A stretch of 36,374 bases of DNA from an uncultured Armatimonadota bacterium (GTDB lineage: Bacteria > Armatimonadota > Fimbriimonadia > Fimbriimonadales > Fimbriimonadaceae). The stretch lies in the NCBI GenBank assembly GCA_903899015.1, contig CAIUHP010000087.1, positions 1 through 36,374 on the forward strand, read 5' to 3'. This document shows positions 30,769-36,374 of this stretch, in pieces; within the stretch, counting starts at the first letter, position 1; every line of letters starts with the position of its first letter. The notes beneath the pieces are model-generated. The model was given only the letters and a program-made list of their open reading frames with translations, did not search any database and was not told the DNA's origin. The position numbers and the translations under genes are program-made.

Positions 30769-33534
30769 TTAACCGGGCAAAATTTCAATGCCGCTGATTT
30801 TGGCGTTCTGGTCCGGGCTATTGGGCGTTGCCTGAATCCGAACGGAGATCACCCCATGGGCATCGGGAGCAACATCCAAATACTCCTTGACGACCGCTCG
30901 ATTCACTTTCCCTGCTTCCGCTAAGATATCAAAGTTCTTGAGAATGAGCTTGCCTCCAAGAGAGATATTCTCGATTCGTTGAGCCTTGTCGGCGTCGAAC
31001 AGTTCGGCAAAATGCAATCGAACGGTGTATCGCTTTCCAACTGGAACGTGGAACCGGTAGGTCATGTCGCTCGAATACCGCTCGTACTTGTAGACGTCAG
31101 CAGGAGCCGCATTATCGACCGAAGTATCGATCGAAGCATCGGAGCGAGCAGTGGATCCATCGAGCATGTTGGGATCAGAAACCCAGCCCTGAACGGGCTC
31201 ATCGCTGCCACAGACGATCCGAATGGGCAGGCTGAGTGCGACAGGACGATCGTCGGCGGCCTTAGGAAGGCCTGCATATTGAAACCCTTTAGGCATGGTA
31301 GCGAGGGGACGCTCGTTTAAGCTATGACCCCACGATTTGTTTGGCTTCGAACCCATCACAAATCGCAAGGTTCCGCCAGCGACCAACTCCTGATGGGTAA
31401 ACCAAGATCGCTTAAGGAGCCTTCCGTTCAGGGTTGCTTGTTGGATATAGACATTCTTAGGACTGTTATTCTCCGCGATAATTGAGAAGGTTCGGCTACC
31501 ACCCACATGTATCACCGCGCTCGAAACGGTTGGGCTGCCAATTGCATAAACCCCCAAACCTGGATTGACCTGATAGAATCCCATCGCGCTGAGCACGTAC
31601 CAAGCGGCCATCTGTCCACAATCGACGTTTCCGCAATGGCCATCAGGCTTATCCGTGAAGAACGTCCTCATGACTTGGCGAACCCGGCTCTGGGCTAACC
31701 AGGGAGCACCTGCGTAGTTGTAAAGGTAAGCCACGTGATGGCACTGCTCATCACCTTGCGAATACTGCCCCACAAGTCCGGTGATATCGGGAATGCCGGT
31801 GTGAATGACGGAATTCTCGGCAAATAGATCACCCATTCGATGAATGAAACCTGCGTCCCCACCGTACAGACTGATCAACCCGGGTACGTCTTGAGGAACG
31901 TAGAACATGTATTGCCATGCGTCCGCTTCGGTGTATTCGTCGTTCACAAGTCCGTGGGTATCAAATGGACGTCGCCATTCTCCATTCGCATGGCGCCCCC
32001 GGAAGAAGCGAGAGGTGCGGTCAAAGACGTTCCGGTAACTGGCCGAACGTGCGTAGAACATTTTCGCATCATCGTGGTGACCCAAAGCGTCCGCGAAACG
32101 AGCCGCGCACCAATCGTCGACCGCATATTCTAGTGTCTTGGAAGTTGCTGAGTCACCGCTTCGACTGGCAACATAACCTAGCTTCCTGTATGAATCGAGA
32201 CCACTTCGGCGCTGCATCGACGTGTCTTTAATCGCTTGATAGGCAGTTTCTGCGTCAAAACTTCGAATGCCCTTGAAGTAAGCATCGACGATGACCGGAA
32301 TCGAATGGTTTCCGATCATGCACCATGTCTCATTGCCCATGAGCGGCCAGACAGGCAGGTTGTGATAGCCGTTTTCGCGATACTCTGCGAGGAGAGTTTG
32401 GACCATCTCGCCATCGCGCTTTGGATCGATAATTGTCATGAGCGGGTGAAGCGCCCGATGCGTGTCCCAGAGAGAGAATGTCGTATAGGTTGCAAATCCT
32501 GGGTTGGAATGAACCTTCTTGTCCATTCCCCAATACGAACCATCTACGTCAGAAAATGTTGTAGGAGCAAGGCATGAGAGGTAAACGTTGGTATAGAAGG
32601 TCGATAGAATGTGTCGGTCTGGACTCTGAACCGTTACCTTCCCAAGCGTTTGATTCCACTGTGCCTCGGCTAATCGCTTAACACCGTCAAAATTGAGCCC
32701 TGAAGCCTCGGCCTTGAGGTTCTTTCTAGCTCCTTCGATGCTAGTTGACGAGAGCGCAACTTTGACTTCAATTGCTTCACCCTTGTGAGTTCGAAATGCT
32801 AAACCTGCAACTAGAATCCCTTTCGCTTCCAAGGTCTTGGGTGGAAGAACTTTGCCGTTTTGGCTCAAAGTCAGCGAAGTAAATGGTTTCGAAAGTGTTA
32901 ATGAGAAGTAAACGGTTCGCCCTCCACCCCATCCGTTTGACTTTCGGAATCCGGAAAAGCTTTTGGGGCCATCTTGGTGAAAGTAAGTTTGAGTCGCTTC
33001 ACTCGAGACACCATGCCCCAAATCAATGACCAAATTGGAGTGCGAACTGGCTGGGAAGGTGTAACGATGGAGTCCCACTCGATTAGTAGCCGTCAACTCC
33101 GCAAGGACGCTGGGATCTTTAAGAAAGACTCGGTAGTAGCCGGCGTGGGCAACTTCGGTGGAGTGAGAAAAGCGGGAGATATATCCTTTCCCAGGTGTGC
33201 CAGGCGTGAGTTGAAGGTCTCCAACCGTCGGCATAACCATGATGTCTCCAAGACCTCCGACACCGGTTCCAGTGAGGTGTGTGTGGCTGAATCCGATGAT
33301 GGTGGAGTCACTATAGTGATAGCCGGAACTTCCGTCCCAACTGTCGGTTTGAGAGTCGGGGCTTAGTTGCACCATTCCAAATGGAACGGAAGCACCAGGG
33401 AACGCATGCCCGTGAGCATCGGTTCCAACGATAGGATTGACGTAGTCCGAGAGCGGCTTTGCTCCAGCGAAACAAGATACTGCGAGGAGCGTTCCCATGA
33501 TGGTCACGCACGATGAAAGAGAAAAGCGGTGCAT
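30769..33534 (-). CDS. GH92 family exo-alpha-mannosidase with C-terminal malectin domain
   Basis: The 921-residue exported protein has a signal peptide (cleavage near CFAGA-KP) and the GH92 fold. After SDYVNPIVGTDAHGHAFPGAS comes SFSGF-type sandwich sequence, then the (alpha/alpha)6 barrel. Barrel motifs are SLWDTHR at 354-360, EYTEADAWQYMFYVPQD with E536 as likely general acid, DEQCHH around 595-600, and HCGNVDCGQMAAWYVLSAMGFY at 633-654. GH92 enzymes remove terminal alpha-mannose, using Ca2+ and a single-displacement reaction. From about 770 to 920 a malectin-like carbohydrate-binding domain is visible (FHVPVGKRYTVRLHFAELFD). A TAGAAC box is 7 nt from ATG 33534. The preceding same-strand gene ends 75 nt upstream. 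Confidence 0.92.
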   Translation of the reverse strand: MHRFSLSSCVTIMGTLLAVSCFAGAKPLSDYVNPIVGTDAHGHAFPGASVPFGMVQLSPDSQTDSWDGSSGYHYSDSTIIGFSHTHLTGTGVGGLGDIMVMPTVGDLQLTPGTPGKGYISRFSHSTEVAHAGYYRVFLKDPSVLAELTATNRVGLHRYTFPASSHSNLVIDLGHGVSSEATQTYFHQDGPKSFSGFRKSNGWGGGRTVYFSLTLSKPFTSLTLSQNGKVLPPKTLEAKGILVAGLAFRTHKGEAIEVKVALSSTSIEGARKNLKAEASGLNFDGVKRLAEAQWNQTLGKVTVQSPDRHILSTFYTNVYLSCLAPTTFSDVDGSYWGMDKKVHSNPGFATYTTFSLWDTHRALHPLMTIIDPKRDGEMVQTLLAEYRENGYHNLPVWPLMGNETWCMIGNHSIPVIVDAYFKGIRSFDAETAYQAIKDTSMQRRSGLDSYRKLGYVASRSGDSATSKTLEYAVDDWCAARFADALGHHDDAKMFYARSASYRNVFDRTSRFFRGRHANGEWRRPFDTHGLVNDEYTEADAWQYMFYVPQDVPGLISLYGGDAGFIHRMGDLFAENSVIHTGIPDITGLVGQYSQGDEQCHHVAYLYNYAGAPWLAQSRVRQVMRTFFTDKPDGHCGNVDCGQMAAWYVLSAMGFYQVNPGLGVYAIGSPTVSSAVIHVGGSRTFSIIAENNSPKNVYIQQATLNGRLLKRSWFTHQELVAGGTLRFVMGSKPNKSWGHSLNERPLATMPKGFQYAGLPKAADDRPVALSLPIRIVCGSDEPVQGWVSDPNMLDGSTARSDASIDTSVDNAAPADVYKYERYSSDMTYRFHVPVGKRYTVRLHFAELFDADKAQRIENISLGGKLILKNFDILAEAGKVNRAVVKEYLDVAPDAHGVISVRIQATPNSPDQNAKISGIEILPG

Positions 33535-33609
33535 AAGGACAGTTCTAAAGAACGTATCCGACCTCCGAAACGTTCGCGATGTTGGTTTCAGGCTTCGAAA
33601 GCGAGAAAG

Positions 33610-35361
33610 TTATTGAATCTGTTTGCCGACCTTGCTTGAAGGTCCGTTCACCTTCAGAGGGTCAATCTGAGCGATCACATATTCCCCGACGATGTCTACA
33701 TTACTGTCGAAGGGAGCTTGCAGGTCAACGGTGCAGCTCTGACCTGGACCGATCGATGGAACTCGAACCTCTTGAACAAGCACGGCCCAATCGACGACAA
33801 GATTCGGACCATCTTGCAAATAAAAACGGACAACCATTGGGTGAGTTGACTGCGTTCCATCATTCTTGATCGTGATACTGCCGTCAATTTCAATCGTTAG
33901 ATTTTCGCCTGCTCCTTTCGCCTGCCGTTCTAACGCCTTCCAGGTCGCACTCAAACCAGTGGATTCCCCGGCAGAGGAACTCGGTGTCCCCATCTCAAGT
34001 TTCGTATGCGGAACGAACGAAATCCCTGGATAGACGTTATTGGTAGTGTCTGGATCGGGATCGAAACTTCGAACGACTGCGCAGAATCCTCCAGATCCCC
34101 TATTGATCATGCGAATCGAAACCTTTACCGTTGCTTCGCTACGTGCAGGAATCGAACCAAGATCTGCCCGAATCGCTCCCTGTGCAAAGATCGCCGTCCC
34201 CTGACTTGCGACGACACTCTTGATCTCAGTTACACCTGGAATCGTGTCCGTCAAGAAGGTTCCGTTCGATGGGCTGTCGCTGTTGTTCTTCACCGTGAGC
34301 GTATAGGTAAACGACTTCCCTTCCGGGTTGCCTTTGGGGAAGCCAGATCGATCCACGGAGAGGTCAACCGAAGGTGAAGCTTTCCCGAGAGTCCAGGGAC
34401 CACAAACGACATAACCTTTGTCGAGGTAAGCAAAACCGGAAACACCGTACCGGATGGGGCAACAAGGGTGGTGGTGTCCTTCCCATGTTGGCAAATCGGC
34501 TTTCCAAAGCTCACGAAAAGTCTGAAGGTCGAAGCAGCATACGGACGGATGCTGATCGTCATAAATCTCGTAAACTGCGGGCCGGATCGGGTCAACACAG
34601 ACTTCGTCACACTCAATTGGAACGCGGCCCAAGTTCTGATGCGATTCAGGATCGATGATGTAGCCTTGACTCGCAATTACCAACCCAAATCCGTTGGATA
34701 TGAGCGGCATGTTCCTACCATTCGATAGGCTGGGTCCCTCGTCGGTATGCAACAGCGCGTTGATCCCGAAGTAGAAGTTTGAACAGTTATCGTCCGACGA
34801 TGTGATGACCCGAGCAGGGTCAATGCCAAGAGCAAAGTTCTTCCCGCATGGGGCTCCTTCCATCTTCGTTTGCCCCTTTACAAAGACGCAAAGATTATCG
34901 CCTTGCGGATCATAGCCCGGATGGTAACGGTGGACGATCACGGCATCGGGCAATTCGGGAACACAGACGACTCGTCGAGCTGCAAAGTCTTCACCAACGG
35001 GGAAATTTACGCCCGCTTCCATCGACGCTCGGTCAATTTGCCGGATCATTTTGTTGTCGGCTACGATGACGTAGAGACTTTTCCCATCTGGCGACCGAAC
35101 AATTCCCTTTGGGTCGCTTCCCACAAATACGGATGCCTCTATCTTGCCCGAACTGGGATTGATACGACAGACCGAGTTTGCAAACACACCTTTTGCGTCG
35201 GAAGCTCCGGTTGCATAGATCCGGTTGTCTTGCGGACAGTACACCATGCTCGTTGCCTTCAACTCGACGAATCGAATTTGAGCGGAACTGATGCGTGCAG
35301 AAGCGGCTGCGAAAATCAGAACTCCCAGCCGAACCCAATCCGTTCTGTTGACACTAAGCAT
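33610..35361 (-). CDS. Secreted beta-propeller-like protein with DUF11 domain
   Basis: The 583-residue protein has a signal peptide ending SSA near residue 27. Residues about 30-320 contain YVTN/NHL-type propeller sequence: MVYCPQDNRIYATGA, SDPKGIVRSPDGKSLYVIVADNK and similar blocks. DUF11 lies at about 331-445 (SVDLSVDRSG, then YTLTVKNNS, then DTIPGVTEI). A further beta-sandwich at 450-583 has HPMVVRFYLQDGPN. No C-terminal anchor is visible. It may be a cell-surface or matrix protein. The gene precedes GH92 by 75 nt on the same strand and has a TAGAAT box 14 nt before its ATG, so it has its own promoter and could be co-transcribed with GH92. Confidence 0.82.
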   Translation of the reverse strand: MLSVNRTDWVRLGVLIFAAASARISSAQIRFVELKATSMVYCPQDNRIYATGASDAKGVFANSVCRINPSSGKIEASVFVGSDPKGIVRSPDGKSLYVIVADNKMIRQIDRASMEAGVNFPVGEDFAARRVVCVPELPDAVIVHRYHPGYDPQGDNLCVFVKGQTKMEGAPCGKNFALGIDPARVITSSDDNCSNFYFGINALLHTDEGPSLSNGRNMPLISNGFGLVIASQGYIIDPESHQNLGRVPIECDEVCVDPIRPAVYEIYDDQHPSVCCFDLQTFRELWKADLPTWEGHHHPCCPIRYGVSGFAYLDKGYVVCGPWTLGKASPSVDLSVDRSGFPKGNPEGKSFTYTLTVKNNSDSPSNGTFLTDTIPGVTEIKSVVASQGTAIFAQGAIRADLGSIPARSEATVKVSIRMINRGSGGFCAVVRSFDPDPDTTNNVYPGISFVPHTKLEMGTPSSSAGESTGLSATWKALERQAKGAGENLTIEIDGSITIKNDGTQSTHPMVVRFYLQDGPNLVVDWAVLVQEVRVPSIGPGQSCTVDLQAPFDSNVDIVGEYVIAQIDPLKVNGPSSKVGKQIQ

Positions 35362-35650
35362 GGTCGTTTGCCGCCATTCTAGCAGAGGCTCCGAATTGAT
35401 GGAAGTTGGTAAGCGGAGACACTTCGAGTGTCCTCGTCTTAATGCGTGCTATGGGAGGTTAGCGCCGATATTCTTTCCGGCGTAAGAGAACGATGAATTC
35501 GGGCCCTCGATGCCGCACATGGGTAAAGAAGGGTTCGGGCGCAGTGGGCATTGCGTCGAGTTAAAGCCTAATCTCTGCCGCCTAGTCTATCGCAACTGTC
35601 AGTTGTCAGTACATCGAACCGACTGGAGAAAGAATGAATCAGCACCCCCT
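35362..35650. other. Non-coding gap before the last gene
   Basis: No supported gene. Small hairpins are GACAC-TTCGA-GTGTC near 35413-35427 and CGCCG...CGGCG near 35463-35482. A plus-strand frame through 35510-35794 has no family character and overlaps the minus-strand gene. The region contains the TAGAAT box of the DUF11 gene near its left edge. Confidence 0.4.
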
Positions 35651-36061
35651 TCAGTGAGCTTTAGAACCATGGACTTTCTCGAAAATTCTAACTTGGAGTC
35701 GCTTCTGAATTTCCATGGCGCTTGGCACTCCGTTTGGATAGATGCGGCACGAAATGCCTCCTTGTCGCGATGCTGGAGGTTGCTTACCAAATAGGTCTTT
35801 GCCGTCAACAAGAACCGTCGGTGCTCCGTAATCTCTCCTGCGATCTCCAGAAGGCAACTTCATGATGTCAATGACGGTAACTTCCCTTTTAAGGTGAAGC
35901 GCCTTTAAAGCAGATCCAAGATTCGCTTTCATTGCGGGAGAGTTCGGGCAACTCTCGAAGACCAGTAGAGAAAACCTTAGTTGCTTTGGTTGATTGGCAT
36001 GTTGGGCAGCGGCGAGCCCTATCGTCAACCCAAGGCAAAGACTCACTACGAGTCGATTCAA
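35651..36061 (-). CDS. Exported thioredoxin-like DF-family (seleno)protein homologue
   Basis: The 136-residue protein has a signal peptide (MNRLVVSLCLGLTIGLAAA, cleavage near 19-20). The mature part resembles the DF family of small thioredoxin-fold proteins: LLVFESCPNSPAMKANL with C38 in CPNS, the strand VTVIDIMKLP, the GAPTVLVDGKDLFG motif (79-92), and a second Cys in ISCRIYPNG (C105). It lacks the CxxC of true thioredoxins; in some relatives the first Cys is a selenocysteine. The start is TTG 36061 with GGTGG 7 nt upstream; an in-frame stop just beyond it excludes a longer form. The function is likely redox or metal-related but unproven. Confidence 0.75.
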   Translation of the reverse strand: MNRLVVSLCLGLTIGLAAAQHANQPKQLRFSLLVFESCPNSPAMKANLGSALKALHLKREVTVIDIMKLPSGDRRRDYGAPTVLVDGKDLFGKQPPASRQGGISCRIYPNGVPSAMEIQKRLQVRIFEKVHGSKAH

Positions 36062-36374
36062 ATTTCTGCCACCAAGAGCATTTTAAACCCATTCCAGGGT
36101 TACGATTCAATTGGGTGATCGTTTTTACCGATTCATAGCAGTTGTATCTATTTACACTGTTTGAGGATATGCGTTTATTGCCAATATTTCCGCCCTTAAG
36201 AAAAAGGATTGAAAAACCGATGTTTGTTACTAACGTTTTTTGAACTTAAACGCTGACTTGTATCGAAGCGTCATTTTTGGGGTCTATGAAGATTTGTGTG
36301 GATTCAACCTATGGTTCTGGCCGGATCAGAAACGCTGTTTTCCTCTGATTTGAACCTGCGCATGGGCACTAGAG

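Noticed and set aside
35510-35794. Plus-strand 94-codon frame
   Set aside because: Overlaps the DF-family gene on the other strand, which carries recognisable motifs, and has no homology I recognise.

Overview
The window is about 36 kb of a mid-GC bacterial chromosome. It holds many secreted proteins of types common in soil and freshwater Armatimonadota (Fimbriimonas-like) and Planctomycetes-like genomes: GloVer repeats, DUF11 domains, a right-handed beta-helix, a GH92 mannosidase with malectin and a WbsX/GH99-like protein. It also carries several small enzyme families (DinB, YciI, GNAT, VOC). The phylum is my inference from gene content. No rRNA, tRNA, CRISPR array or phage module was seen.

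Layout. Bases 1-138 are the end of an IS3-family insertion sequence, with the first 26 codons of its orfA. Bases 387-4851 form a mostly minus-strand block of small enzymes: two unknown proteins, a MmcQ/YjbR protein, a HAD hydrolase, a GNAT acetyltransferase, a YcaQ/AlkX-type DNA glycosylase and a second GNAT. Bases 4940-7119 carry an ornithine cyclodeaminase-family gene whose stop overlaps the GTG start of a WbsX/GH99-like gene. Converging on that pair is a class I mannose-6-phosphate isomerase (manA). Next come a PLP aminotransferase, a shared hairpin terminator and a lipoprotein. Bases 11068-13210 hold DUF1905, GNAT, AlkD-like and chloramphenicol-phosphotransferase-like genes.

Bases 13442-17953 are a two-gene secretory unit: a GloVer/DUF11 protein followed 3 nt later by an unrecognised secreted protein with a secretin/STN-like N-terminus. 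Bases 18088-19098 encode a group II truncated haemoglobin fused to ankyrin repeats. A secreted beta-helix protein follows. After it come a cluster of hairpin repeats, ychF, a VOC protein, a large secreted putative alpha/alpha-barrel protein with a YdeI/OmdA partner, and a Tat-exported dienelactone hydrolase. Bases 28390-30691 hold a TPR membrane protein, an FMN reductase, DinB and YciI. Bases 30769-36061 are minus strand: GH92 mannosidase, a secreted beta-propeller/DUF11 protein and a thioredoxin-like DF-family protein.

Themes. Mannose and glycan handling recurs (manA, GH92, WbsX/GH99-like, the alpha/alpha-barrel candidate). Two alkylation-repair families are present (YcaQ/AlkX and AlkD-like). 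Several genes have a -10-like TANNNT box 6-7 nt before the ATG and no Shine-Dalgarno, which suggests leaderless mRNAs. Others in the same window have clear Shine-Dalgarno sequences. Novelty candidates are the globin-ankyrin fusion, the GloVer/STN-like pair, the leaderless promoters and a modular intergenic hairpin repeat.
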